64,000 bases of DNA from Cryobacterium aureum (lineage in GTDB: Bacteria; Actinomycetota; Actinomycetes; Actinomycetales; Microbacteriaceae): NCBI RefSeq assembly GCF_002954245.1, contig NZ_PPTG01000035.1, forward strand, positions 1,542 to 65,541. Direction: 5' to 3'. The stretch's first letter is position 1, and every line of letters starts with the position of its first letter. Of the stretch, positions 1-9,282 are shown piece after piece. A program made the translations under genes and the position numbers. Under the pieces are notes generated by a model, which saw nothing but the letters and a program-made list of their open reading frames with translations, had not been told where the DNA came from and ran no database searches.

Positions 1-1
1 G

Positions 2-409
2 GTGCCGGCGAGTCTGAAGAAGTACCTGCGGCTGCGGGATGGCACCTGCCGCTTCCCCGGCTGTAACCGCTCCGCCGGCCACAGCGACCTCGACCACACC
101 ATCGACAAACAATTCGGCGGTCCCACCACCGCCACCAACCTGCACTTCCTCTCCCCGGCGCACCACAACCTGAAGCACTTCAGCGACTGGACGGCCGTCG
201 CTGACCCCGACGGCACCCTGCACTGGACCAGCCCCGCCGGCAAGCACTACGCCACCGACCCCGCCACCCGAATCAGCCCCCACCTACAACAAGCACCACC
301 ACCAGCAGCAGCACCACCGGCCGCACCACCGCCACCCCTGCCCGACCCCTGGAACACCAGCACGAATACCAACTGGGATGACACCGGCACCAACCCCCAA
401 CCGTTCTAG
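2..409 (+). CDS. HNH endonuclease domain protein (DUF222/13E12-like), C-terminal fragment
   Basis: The frame is open at the left edge, so only the last ~135 residues are present and the true start lies outside. It shows a complete HNH nuclease motif: a zinc-knuckle CRFPGC, then DLDHTIDKQFGG, then the HHNLKHF ending. This arrangement is typical of the C-terminus of the very abundant actinobacterial DUF222/HNH proteins (REP13E12-like). The tail is proline, alanine and threonine rich. Such proteins occur in many copies per genome; their role is not settled, and mobile or recombination-linked nuclease activity is only presumed. No partner gene is visible. Confidence 0.85.
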   Translation: MPASLKKYLRLRDGTCRFPGCNRSAGHSDLDHTIDKQFGGPTTATNLHFLSPAHHNLKHFSDWTAVADPDGTLHWTSPAGKHYATDPATRISPHLQQAPPPAAAPPAAPPPPLPDPWNTSTNTNWDDTGTNPQPF

Positions 410-482
410 GTGCAGCGAACGGCGTGTCCCGTCGCCGTCTGATCAGGAGCCTGACTAAACATCCGTTATTAGTATCGAATGC

Positions 483-1013
483 ATGAAGACGCAACCTGTT
501 ATCCGATCGGCGGTACCAGCGGATACGGCGGCTATGGCACGCCTGCACGTAGCGACGTGGCAGGAAGCCTATCGGGGCATCATGAGCGGCGAGATGTTGG
601 ACGACCCAGCGTTCGTGTCGACGAGAGAGCGCTTCTGGACGATCGGGCTCACGGATGAGCGATTCGCTCACGATCGAATCGCGGTCGTGGAACACTGCGG
701 CGACCTGATCGGGATCGCCCAGAGCGCGGCCCCCACGGAAACCGATGCGACCTGGAGCCAGCAGCTCAACGTCCTCTACGTGCTTGCCTCCGCGCACGGC
801 ACGGGCGCCGGAAAGGCTCTCCTCGACGCAGTCATCTGTCGCGACACCGCGGCGGGACTCTGGGTAGCCGACCCCAATCCGCGAGCCCAGGCGTTCTACC
901 GTAAACATGGTTTCGTTCCGGACGGGTCGTCCAAGGAAGAATATGGAACCAGGGAGATTCGGATGGTTCGGCGTGCGCCAGGCGAGCGTGGCCGCAATGC
1001 AACTTTGACATGA
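483..1013 (+). CDS. GNAT family N-acetyltransferase
   Basis: A 176-residue protein with the GNAT fold. It has an N-terminal strand-helix (IRSAVPADTAAMARLH), the V/L-rich strand LNVLYVLASAHGTGAGKALL carrying an acetyl-CoA pyrophosphate-binding loop of the form xxGxGxG/A, and the late motif NPRAQAFYRKHGF that closes the acetyl-CoA pocket. It would transfer an acetyl group from acetyl-CoA to an amine. The substrate cannot be read from the sequence. The N-terminal WQEAYRGIM stretch is common in small actinobacterial GNATs of unknown target. It stands alone, with no operon partner on its strand. Confidence 0.85.
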   Translation: MKTQPVIRSAVPADTAAMARLHVATWQEAYRGIMSGEMLDDPAFVSTRERFWTIGLTDERFAHDRIAVVEHCGDLIGIAQSAAPTETDATWSQQLNVLYVLASAHGTGAGKALLDAVICRDTAAGLWVADPNPRAQAFYRKHGFVPDGSSKEEYGTREIRMVRRAPGERGRNATLT

Positions 1014-1040
1014 GGGGTGGTAGAAGCTGCCGATTCAGCC

Positions 1041-1547
1041 CTATTCCCAACGATTTTCGCCATCCTTCTTCGACGACGTCACGTGCATTCCTTGATTTCG
1101 CGCCACGCGCATCGAAGCATGATTGGCCGGATGGATGTGTGCCGTGAAATGGTTCACTCCCTGCGAACGCAGCCATTCAAGCATTGCCCGAGCAGCTTCC
1201 GAGGCGAAACCCAGTCCTTGCCAGATCGGTGAGATCACCCAGGCTATGTCGGCTACGAGTCCGGGCCCATCGTTCTCGACGGTTGCCTGCACGAACCCGA
1301 TCGGCTGCGCTCCGTCACGCTGAGTGACCACCCAGTTCAACCACCACTGCGAACCATCCGCCGAGCGCCCGACGGCTTGAGCCGCATAGCGCCCGTTCAA
1401 CCGCTCGAGCGACGGTGCTTCCCCGCCGGTGAAGTCATAGAGAGAGGGGTCGGCCAGAACGGCGAACATCGGAGGGGCATGAAGCACCGACAGCGGTTCC
1501 AGCACAAGGCGCGCAGAAGTAATGGGCGCAGATCTTGGCCATTCCAT
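1041..1547 (-). CDS. GNAT family N-acetyltransferase, RimJ/RimL type
   Basis: A 168-residue GNAT acetyltransferase of the RimJ/RimL type. It starts with the ITSARLVLEPL strand and continues with a WLNWVV strand, IGFVQATV and a GLGFASEAARAMLEW acetyl-CoA-binding helix. It ends with HPANHASMRVARNQGM, the usual N-acetyltransferase closing motif. The protein looks complete from its ATG. However, a TGA codon directly precedes that ATG in frame, no convincing Shine-Dalgarno sequence is present, and only about 13 bp separate it from the divergent truncated gene on the other strand. It may therefore have lost its promoter in a rearrangement. Substrate unknown. Confidence 0.8.
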   Translation of the reverse strand: MEWPRSAPITSARLVLEPLSVLHAPPMFAVLADPSLYDFTGGEAPSLERLNGRYAAQAVGRSADGSQWWLNWVVTQRDGAQPIGFVQATVENDGPGLVADIAWVISPIWQGLGFASEAARAMLEWLRSQGVNHFTAHIHPANHASMRVARNQGMHVTSSKKDGENRWE

Positions 1548-1560
1548 TCATTGAGACTGG

Positions 1561-2322
1561 CACAGTCATCTGATCGGCGCACGGCACTACCTCACCTGGG
1601 TGCGCGTCCTCAGGATCCTTCTGGCGACAATTCCGCTCATCACCTTCGGCGGTGTCGCCCTCACTCACTCTTTCTCAAACGATTCCATCGGCGAGATCAT
1701 CGCCTCCGGAATCACCGCAGGCCTTTCCGCCGCGGTTTATGTAGCGTTTTGGGTGACGCTCATCTTCGCCCTCCTGGAGCGCACCGGTACCAGCATCAGA
1801 ACGCGCTGGAATGTGGACCGACTTCCGGAACAGAAAGTCAATCAGGTCAACGTCGGAAACGTCATTTCCTCGCTCACTATCCTCGCCGCCCTGGCGGTAG
1901 CGCTGCTCTGGGATCGACTTCAGGGTTTTGTGCGCCTCGACGGCGAGCCATTCATGATCCTCAACCCGAACCTCTGGCCGTTGTCGATCAGTGGACTGTT
2001 CATCTTGATGGCAGGGCGGGCGGCTCCATCCGTCAGGATCTTTATTGTCGGGCGCTGGATCACCGCCACGGCGATCGTCAACACAACGCTGGCCATCCTC
2101 TTTATGAGCCTGGCGGCCACCCTCCTCGGGAGAGGCTCGCTGATGAATCCGGAACTGATTTCAGCCGCCACCGAGTACGGTGCGAGCGCGGACCTGCCGC
2201 GAATCCTGGCGCTGATCACCGGTCTCGCGATTGTCGGGTTCGCAAGCTGGAGCATCGGGGTCGACTGGCGTCGGACGGCCGACACAACCAGCCGCTCCGT
2301 CGATCACAGTGATGCGAGTTGA
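1561..2322 (+). pseudogene. 5'-truncated HAAS/permease-prefix type membrane protein
   Basis: The readable frame begins just after an in-frame TGA at about 1552. It immediately shows HLIGARHYLTWVRVLR, which in related actinobacterial membrane proteins lies in the middle of the protein, directly after an N-terminal HAAS-type cytoplasmic domain of roughly 80 residues. The C-terminal membrane part is intact: about five hydrophobic segments and the family-like FWVTLIFALLERTGT stretch. A GTG at 1600 could give a 240-residue product, but it would lack the N-terminal domain. The family match is from memory of its pattern. Truncation is inferred from the missing domain and the abrupt junction with the divergent acetyltransferase gene. 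The 3' end overlaps the convergent gene by 19 bp. Confidence 0.6.
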
Positions 2323-2852
2323 GCCTTCCAGTATGCCTTGCACACTGCCGCAGCCTCGGGCGAGCCAAGCTGGCTATGCTGCACGGCCACCCGACACTTT
2401 CCGGACCCCGACTCGTTGACCGTGACATTGACCCGGGAGTCATCCTCTAATCCACAACGCCAATAGCGCCACTTTGCGGTCGCTGAAGTCGTCGGCGCAA
2501 CCGTCACCTCGAGCCCGTTGAACGACGTACGGCCGTCGACTAGAGCGGTCCAGGCGGCGATTGCCGCATCCATAGAGCCGGGTATTGTCTTGCTGGCGCT
2601 GGCGGCAAAAGTGCCATCTCCTTGCTGTCCAGGGATGCGGCGGCCGATGTGCTGTTCGTAAGCGATCGTGATGCCCTGCGCCCACCACCCGTGATTTTTC
2701 AATTCCAGATGCGCGAGCTCATGCTGCACCAGCGGCACGATGTCGGGATGAGAGAGTTCTCTGCCGCCCATCGCGTCGATCACCGCAACCCATTCCGGCC
2801 ATCCGCGCTTCGTTACTTTTACGTACGGGCCAACGCTTTGTGGTTTGGTCAT
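2304..2852 (-). CDS. Conserved hypothetical protein
   Basis: A 182-residue soluble protein starting at an ATG. I do not recognise a named family with certainty. The N-terminal half has GWPEWVAVIDAMGGRELSH and an HELAHLELKNHGWWAQGI stretch. The HELAH string resembles a zinc-peptidase HExxH motif, but no second metal-binding motif is evident, and the WW-rich context argues against a peptidase. The C-terminal half has the pattern KWRYWRCGLEDDSRVNVTV, reminiscent of the SRPBCC/START-like strands of small actinobacterial proteins that act on solutes or DNA-free substrates. It has no signal peptide or membrane segment. It is convergent with the truncated membrane gene and shares 19 bp with it. Confidence 0.6.
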   Translation of the reverse strand: MTKPQSVGPYVKVTKRGWPEWVAVIDAMGGRELSHPDIVPLVQHELAHLELKNHGWWAQGITIAYEQHIGRRIPGQQGDGTFAASASKTIPGSMDAAIAAWTALVDGRTSFNGLEVTVAPTTSATAKWRYWRCGLEDDSRVNVTVNESGSGKCRVAVQHSQLGSPEAAAVCKAYWKAQLASL

Positions 2853-3119
2853 GGGCCGAATCTAGCGGATAGTGCTCACGTCGATCCGATACGGAGTACC
2901 AATGCACGGTCACTCAGATTGATTCCCTCGGAGTTCGAGGTTTACGATCGGCCACAGCAGGCCATTCCTGCAGGCATGACTTACGCCAGATCGAATAGCG
3001 GTCGGCCGGGTCGCAGTGCAATCTTCCGGTACTGAAGAGAAGGGCCTCAGAGCGCAAATCGGAGCCCCCAACGTCGACGGCGAACTGCCAGGACCCAACA
3101 CCGCAACAGTGTCAGAGAT

Positions 3120-3638
3120 CTATTGATCCAGAATTGTCAGAAATGTTCTGATAGATAACATTTTTCTGCGTTTGCTCGTCAATACGAGGGCTGCGGCTGG
3201 CGTCGAACCTTCCCTAAAGGGTTGCTGCTGACGAAGAACGATGAAGCATTTCACACCACTTAAAAATAGGTGTTGCGCGGGCGTCAAGACAAGGGGAAGA
3301 AACCAACCGTGGGCGTTCGGGTGCACAAGCCGTTTGTCGGCCTCACGGATGATGGCGCGATGGGGATCTGTCGTGCAGAAGTACGCGACCCGGTCGACGT
3401 GCTCGTGCACGAGACGGTAGGCGTGGTTGGTCACGATCTTCTGGTACCGCTGCCACGTCTTGGGCGTCAGCTCCACCTCGACGAGTTCGATGATGCCGTC
3501 CCGAGTGGCGACACCATCGGCTTGATGCTCACGGTGTCCCGCCGGTTGTCGATCCCGCTGACATCGTCGCGACATCGACCTCGTGCCGAGTGGTTTGCCG
3601 AAACCCACGACCTCAGGCACACCGCGGCTGGCCCTCAA
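3120..3638 (-). pseudogene. Remnant of a mobile-element-type (replication-relaxation-like?) protein
   Basis: Only the middle of this open frame looks like protein. The stretch GIIELVEVELTPKTWQRYQKI, followed by VDRVAYFCTTDPHRAI, resembles the C-terminal core of replication-relaxation-like proteins of plasmids and integrative elements (a VEVELT strand, then a tyrosine-rich helix and a VxYFC/V strand). Upstream the frame turns into basic low-quality sequence. A neighbouring frame carries a better-looking HEVDVATMSAGS stretch, which suggests an old frameshift. It lies just beyond the 3' end of the tRNA at 3739-3815, a usual integration site. The family assignment is tentative. The flanking bases 2853-3119 and 3639-3738 show nothing else I can support. 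Confidence 0.35.
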
Positions 3639-3738
3639 TCAGGGCCGAATGATTTCTAGTGTGGGCAAAATCTGGGGAAACGGGCCACCTGAGGTACCTA
3701 TCACGAAGGTAAAACCCAGATCAGACCAGAAATATTTG

Positions 3739-3815
3739 TGGTGCCCCCACTGGGACTTGAACCCAGACTGTGACGATTTTAAGTCGTCTGCCTCTGCCAA
3801 TTGGGCTATGGGGGC
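3739..3815 (-). tRNA. tRNA with anticodon UAA (Leu by anticodon), short variable arm
   Basis: Read on the minus strand, a 7-bp acceptor stem GCCCCCA/TGGGGGC is followed by a D arm GCCC-AATTGGCAGA-GGC. The anticodon stem is GACGA/TCGTC with loop CTTAAAA, giving anticodon TAA. A 5-nt variable region ACAGT follows, then a T arm CTGGG-TTCAAGT-CCCAG, discriminator A and an encoded CCA. The anticodon and A73 fit leucine. Leucine tRNAs normally have a long variable arm, which is absent here, so the isotype deserves care. It lies downstream of the NDH-2 gene on the same strand, separated by about 75 bp. Confidence 0.85.
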
Positions 3816-3890
3816 ATGCCCAATGACGGGCAGTTACAGCGTAGGTGCTGCCGGGCGAAAATATCGCGCCCAGCAGCACCTACCGAAAAG

Positions 3891-5384
3891 CTACTTCGAA
3901 GCGGATGCCTCAGCGGCCGCTTTCTGCGCAACCGGCGCCTGAGCTGTGGGTGCCTGGGTGGCGCCAGCAGCGGCATCCGCTGCAGCACCCTTGACCGCGG
4001 GCTTGCGCGGCGCACGGGGCGCGCGCGGAGCCGTCGGCGCCTTGGCGGCGGGAGCTTCGGCCGGCGGCTTCGGACGCGAAGCGAACTCTTCAAAGACAGC
4101 GCGCGGGTTCTCGGTGGCGGTGAGCGACACGACGTCGCGACCGAGGAACACGTTGTTGACCCAGCCCCAGACGACGCGCAGCTTGCGCTCCCAGCTCGGC
4201 ATAGCCAGGCCGTGGTAGCCGCGGTGAGCGAACCAGGCCGGCATGCCGGTGATGGCGAGGTTGCCGCTCTGGAACACGCCGATACCGATGCCGAGACCGG
4301 CGACGGCACCGAGGTTCTTGTGCAGGTACTGCACAGGCTCTTCGCCGCGCAGCACAGCGACCAGGTTCTTGGCGAGCAGCTTGCCCTGGCGCACAGCGTG
4401 CTGGGCGTTAGGCACGCAGTTGCCACCGACGCCGCCGCCACTCAGGTCGGGGACGCAACTCACGTCCCCAGCACCCCAGGCGTCAGCGATGATGTCGTCT
4501 TCGGTACCAACACGCAGGTCAGCTCGAACCTGGAGACGACCGCGCTCTTCGATCGGCAGGTCGGTGTGACGCACGATCGTGGGGTTGGCCATGACGCCGG
4601 CAGTCCAGACGATGAGGTCGGTCTCAAAGGTCTCTCCGGTGGAGAGCTCAATCTTGCCGTCGACCGCGCTGGTCAGCTGGGTGTCGAGGTGAATCTCGGC
4701 ACCGCGACCGGCCAGGTTGTCGATGACCCACAGGCTCGTCTTGAGCGAAACCTCGGGCATGATACGACCCATGGCTTCAATGAGGTGAAAGTTGGTCTCC
4801 TCGAAGCTGATCTCCGGGTAGAGGGTGAGCAGCGAGGTGGCGAAGGAGCGCAGCTCGGCAAACACCTCGATGCCGGCGAAACCGCCACCGACCACGACGA
4901 AGGTGAGCAGGCGTTCGCGCTCGGGGCCGGCTGGCAGAGCGGCGGCACGGTCGAAGTTGGTGAGCACGCGGTCGCGAATGGCGACGGCCTCTTCGATGGT
5001 CTTCAGGCCAATGGCCTGGTCGGCAACACCCGGGATCGGAAAGGTGCGCGACACGGCACCGGCAGTGACAACGACGATGTCGTACTTGAACTCGTACGGC
5101 TCACCGATCGGCGGAGTGATCGTGGCCGTCTTGTCGGCGTGGTTTACGTGCGTGACCTTGGCGGAGACAACGTTGGTCTTCTTGAGGTGACGACGGTGCG
5201 ACACAACCGCGTGACGCGGCTCGATGGATCCGGCAGCAACCTCCGGCAGGAAGGGCTGGTACGTCATGTACGGCAGCGGGTCAACAATTGTGACCTCGGC
5301 TTCGCCGGATCGCAGCCACTTCTCGAGCTTCCACGCCGTGTAAAAACCGGCGTAGCCGCCACCAACAATGAGAATTTTGGGCAC
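3891..5384 (-). CDS. ndh: Type II NADH dehydrogenase (NAD(P)/FAD-dependent oxidoreductase)
   Basis: This single-subunit flavoprotein would oxidise NADH and pass electrons to menaquinone without pumping protons, at the inner face of the membrane. The N-terminus has the FAD-binding KILIVGGGYAGFYTAW dinucleotide fold. A second GxGxxG (VVVGGGFAGIEVF) binds NADH, and a C-terminal FAD motif DAWGAGDVSCVP follows, in NDH-2 order. The GTG start at 5384 is chosen because AGGAGG sits about 10 bases upstream and the FAD motif begins directly after it. The product is about 497 residues. The last ~60 residues are an alanine/proline-rich low-complexity tail not needed for the fold. The gene follows the S8 peptidase gene by 22 bp. 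Confidence 0.9.
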   Translation of the reverse strand: MPKILIVGGGYAGFYTAWKLEKWLRSGEAEVTIVDPLPYMTYQPFLPEVAAGSIEPRHAVVSHRRHLKKTNVVSAKVTHVNHADKTATITPPIGEPYEFKYDIVVVTAGAVSRTFPIPGVADQAIGLKTIEEAVAIRDRVLTNFDRAAALPAGPERERLLTFVVVGGGFAGIEVFAELRSFATSLLTLYPEISFEETNFHLIEAMGRIMPEVSLKTSLWVIDNLAGRGAEIHLDTQLTSAVDGKIELSTGETFETDLIVWTAGVMANPTIVRHTDLPIEERGRLQVRADLRVGTEDDIIADAWGAGDVSCVPDLSGGGVGGNCVPNAQHAVRQGKLLAKNLVAVLRGEEPVQYLHKNLGAVAGLGIGIGVFQSGNLAITGMPAWFAHRGYHGLAMPSWERKLRVVWGWVNNVFLGRDVVSLTATENPRAVFEEFASRPKPPAEAPAAKAPTAPRAPRAPRKPAVKGAAADAAAGATQAPTAQAPVAQKAAAEASASK

Positions 5385-5406
5385 GATGAGAAGGCCTCCT
5401 ACATGA

Positions 5407-6723
5407 TTATGATTGTGCGAAATCTTTGGGGTTGCGCCGAATTCGCCTGATATGCCGAGTGGCCCCAATGCCCAACAGCGTTACTAGGATACCAAACACC
5501 ACGAGTACAGCGAGCGGCAGACTGATATAGGTCAATGTCAGTTGGTTGGGAAGCCAGGCCGTGAGCAGGTTTTGGGCCGGTAACGCCGGGTCGTCATCCG
5601 CGGCGACGGGCGCCTCGGCGGTGGGTTCCTCGGTGGGAACGACCTCGATCTCGGCACGACGGTGCAGGGTGATCCACTCCGTGAGCAACTCGCTCGGAGT
5701 CGCCCCCGTCGCCGGAGCGACATAGCGAGTCACTGCGGCCGCGGCATCGATCAGACCGTTGCCGTAGATCGGGCTAGGCACTGACTGCCCGTTCGCGTTC
5801 GCGGTGGCGATCACCCGATTCATAACACCCGCCGCATCGAGGTCGGGGTACGCGGCTCGAACGAGGGCGACGAGTCCGGACACGATCGGCGCCGCAGCAC
5901 TGGTCCCGTCCCACTGCACGTACGACGAGTCGGGCATGACACCGACCAACTTCTCGCTCGGGGCGGCGATCGCGATGGTGATTCCCTGCGAGGACGCGTC
6001 GAAGCTCGCCGTCTTGTTACGGTCGACGCCGGCGACCGTGAGCACACCGGGGATCGTCGCGGGAGCACCGACCTCGGTGGTGCCGCTCCCCCGGTTTCCG
6101 GCCGCGGCCACGACAACGACATCGTTGTCAAACGCGTAGAGAAAAGCGTCGTCCCAGCTTTCCGGCCAGTACAGCGTGTTGCGGGTGAGCGACATGTTGA
6201 TCACGTCAGCGCCGTTGTCCACCGCCCAGCGGATGCCCTGCGCGATCTGGTCATCATTGCTCACGGCGGAACGGGTGCTTCCGAACCCGACCGACACCGC
6301 TAAAATGGATGCTTCCGGTGCCACCCCGATGAGGCCCGCACCATCACCGGTTCCGCGACCGGCCAGCAGAGAGGCCACGAGGGTGCCGTGCTCGCCGTCA
6401 TCGTCGTCGCCGGCGACCGGCGTTTGACCATTTGCGGAACCGAGGCCGGAAACATCCGTTCCCCCGGTCACGACGCCGTTCAGCTCGGGGACGCTGCCAT
6501 CGACCCCGGAGTCGATGACGGCGACGGTAACGCCGGCGCCCCGCGTGGTGTTCCAGGCTTCGGTGAACCCGTAGTCGTTCAGCCAGTACTGCAGGTCACG
6601 AATCTGGTCGGCGTGAGCTGCGGGCGCATCGAGCACGACGGAGCCGGCGATGGTGCCGCCGAACAGAGCCGTGGCAATGGTGAGCGCGACGCCCGCACTA
6701 ACCCTACGGGTAACCACGGTCAC
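5407..6723 (-). CDS. S8 family serine peptidase, mycosin-like, membrane anchored
   Basis: A 438-residue secreted subtilisin-type protease. The GTG start at 6723 overlaps the previous stop as GTGA and gives a good signal peptide ending near AHA-DQ (residue ~38). The catalytic triad is complete: Asp71 in VAVIDSGVDG, His112 in GEHGTLVAS, Ser275 in DGTSAAAPIV, with the oxyanion Asn210 in AAAGNRGSG. A hydrophobic segment near the C-terminus (LPLAVLVVFGILVTLLGIG) followed by arginines should anchor it, leaving the protease outside the cell. This layout is that of actinobacterial mycosins, but no type VII secretion genes are nearby, so its substrate is unknown. It is probably co-transcribed with the DUF501 and divIC genes. 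Confidence 0.9.
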   Translation of the reverse strand: MTVVTRRVSAGVALTIATALFGGTIAGSVVLDAPAAHADQIRDLQYWLNDYGFTEAWNTTRGAGVTVAVIDSGVDGSVPELNGVVTGGTDVSGLGSANGQTPVAGDDDDGEHGTLVASLLAGRGTGDGAGLIGVAPEASILAVSVGFGSTRSAVSNDDQIAQGIRWAVDNGADVINMSLTRNTLYWPESWDDAFLYAFDNDVVVVAAAGNRGSGTTEVGAPATIPGVLTVAGVDRNKTASFDASSQGITIAIAAPSEKLVGVMPDSSYVQWDGTSAAAPIVSGLVALVRAAYPDLDAAGVMNRVIATANANGQSVPSPIYGNGLIDAAAAVTRYVAPATGATPSELLTEWITLHRRAEIEVVPTEEPTAEAPVAADDDPALPAQNLLTAWLPNQLTLTYISLPLAVLVVFGILVTLLGIGATRHIRRIRRNPKDFAQS

Positions 6724-7259
6724 GCCGGAACCGTCCCGGCGGTGGCCTCCGCGGAGTAGTCCAGGCAGACGCAGACCGTGGGCGACCAGGCCGCTCGCGC
6801 CAGCGCGAGGTCGCCGATCGGGTTCACGCCGGGCCCGGCGGCCAGGGAGTGCGCGGCCAGTGCGTGCAGGCACTTGACTCGGTTCGGCATGCCGCCGGAG
6901 GAGATTCCGGCGATTTCCGGCACGGTACCGAGCTGGTCGCGGTCGAACAGAAAGCTTTCGTGGGCGCGCTCGTAGGCAGCGCGCACTTCGTCATCGTCGG
7001 CGAGCAGGTCGTTGTATTCGTTCATGACCTGGGTGGCCTCGAGTGAGGAGATCGCTGCGGTCGCGGCCGGGTGGCAGAGGTAGTACAAAGTGGGAAACGG
7101 GGTACCGTCGGCCAGCCGGGGAGCCGTGGCGACCACGGTCGGCGCACCGCAGACACAGCGAGCGGCGATGCCGACGACGTTGCGGGCCGGGCGACCGAGC
7201 TGCGCCGAAACGAGATCGATATCGGCGGCAGTAAATGGATCGAACGGAGGCCGGGTCAC
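6720..7259 (-). CDS. DUF501 domain-containing protein
   Basis: A 179-residue protein of the DUF501 family, a small actinobacterial family of unknown biochemical role. Diagnostic features are the early QLGRPARNVVGIAARC segment, the cysteine pair RCVCGAPTVV, the TPFPTLYYLCHP strand, and the late GMPNRVKCLHALAAHSL and NPIGD motifs. The GTG start at 7259 is chosen because it overlaps the divIC stop (GTGA) and is followed directly by FDPFTAADID, the expected N-terminus. Conserved Cys and His residues suggest a possible metal or redox site, but that is inference. The gene overlaps its neighbours by 4 bp at both ends, so the three are presumably translated together. Confidence 0.88.
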   Translation of the reverse strand: MTRPPFDPFTAADIDLVSAQLGRPARNVVGIAARCVCGAPTVVATAPRLADGTPFPTLYYLCHPAATAAISSLEATQVMNEYNDLLADDDEVRAAYERAHESFLFDRDQLGTVPEIAGISSGGMPNRVKCLHALAAHSLAAGPGVNPIGDLALARAAWSPTVCVCLDYSAEATAGTVPA

Positions 7260-7744
7260 GGCACCACCGGTGCCGGTGCTTGCGGAGCGAGGCCGGCCGT
7301 CATGGTGGAGGCGAACAAGGAACCCAGCCAATCAATTGTGGTGCTTTGAATATTGGTGCTGACCGGGCTCGTCTCCGTTTCAAGCGGAGCGACAACGGGC
7401 AGGTCATTGATGACGAGAAAGCTGATATCACCCGGCAGCACGTACGACAGCCGCTCGCGGGCCTGCGTAGTGACATAGGTACGGTCGTTCCAACGTTCCC
7501 GCTGGCTGGTCAGCTGGTCGACCTCGGCCTTCTGGTCGGCGACAGCAGCACTGAGCTCGCTGATCTGCTGCCGTTGCTCCGCGTAGGTGCGCAGGCTCGG
7601 CGCGAGCACCACGACGGCGAGAATCAGCACCACCATCATCACGAGTGAAAATCCGGAGAAGCGGATGCTTCGCAGCCAGCCGCCGGCGGGCGTCTCGACC
7701 TCTGGAACGGCGGGTTGCCGTAAGGCCGGTCGCTTCTGATCCAT
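7256..7744 (-). CDS. Septum formation initiator family protein (DivIC/FtsB-like)
   Basis: A 162-residue bitopic membrane protein of the DivIC/FtsB family, a component of the divisome that links FtsQ and FtsL to septal wall synthesis. It has a proline-rich cytoplasmic N-terminus and one membrane segment (FSLVMMVVLILAVVVLAPSL). An extracellular coiled coil follows (QRQQISELSAAVADQKAEVD) and then the family motif RERLSYVLPGDISF. It sits between eno and the DUF501 gene, the usual actinobacterial order. A hairpin lies between it and eno. Gene identity is confident at family level. Confidence 0.9.
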   Translation of the reverse strand: MDQKRPALRQPAVPEVETPAGGWLRSIRFSGFSLVMMVVLILAVVVLAPSLRTYAEQRQQISELSAAVADQKAEVDQLTSQRERWNDRTYVTTQARERLSYVLPGDISFLVINDLPVVAPLETETSPVSTNIQSTTIDWLGSLFASTMTAGLAPQAPAPVVP

Positions 7745-7802
7745 GGCAACTCCTTTCGCTGGCGATGAACGTGCTGGTGAAAACGGTAGCGAGTGTAACT
7801 GT

Positions 7803-7839
7803 GGGCTCCCGACCAGCCGAAATCGGTGGTCGGGAGCCC
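7803..7839. terminator. Hairpin between eno and divIC
   Basis: A 13-bp perfect inverted repeat, GGGCTCCCGACCA and its complement, with an 11-nt loop lies in the 122-bp gap after eno. It lacks a clear T-run on the minus strand, so it could be a weak terminator or a processing/stability hairpin that separates high enolase expression from divIC. Confidence 0.55.
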
Positions 7840-7866
7840 GCTCCCGCGCCGTACGGTGAGGCGCGC

Positions 7867-9246
<1,380 letters not shown>

Positions 9247-9282
9247 CTAACCAAACGTGTCGGCCGATCCGTTGAACCGGCT

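Noticed and set aside
1377-2312. A 311-codon plus-strand frame overlapping the truncated membrane gene
   Set aside because: It is Arg/His/Pro rich without hydrophobic segments, and the alternative frame over the same bases shows clear membrane helices and a family pattern.
2304-2852. HELAH string read as a zinc-metallopeptidase site
   Set aside because: No third ligand or other peptidase motif, and the surrounding sequence resembles a different conserved hypothetical family.
2622-3101. Several short frames on both strands in 2.6-3.1 kb
   Set aside because: No ribosome sites, no protein-like composition; the one credible gene here is the minus-strand hypothetical ending at 2304.
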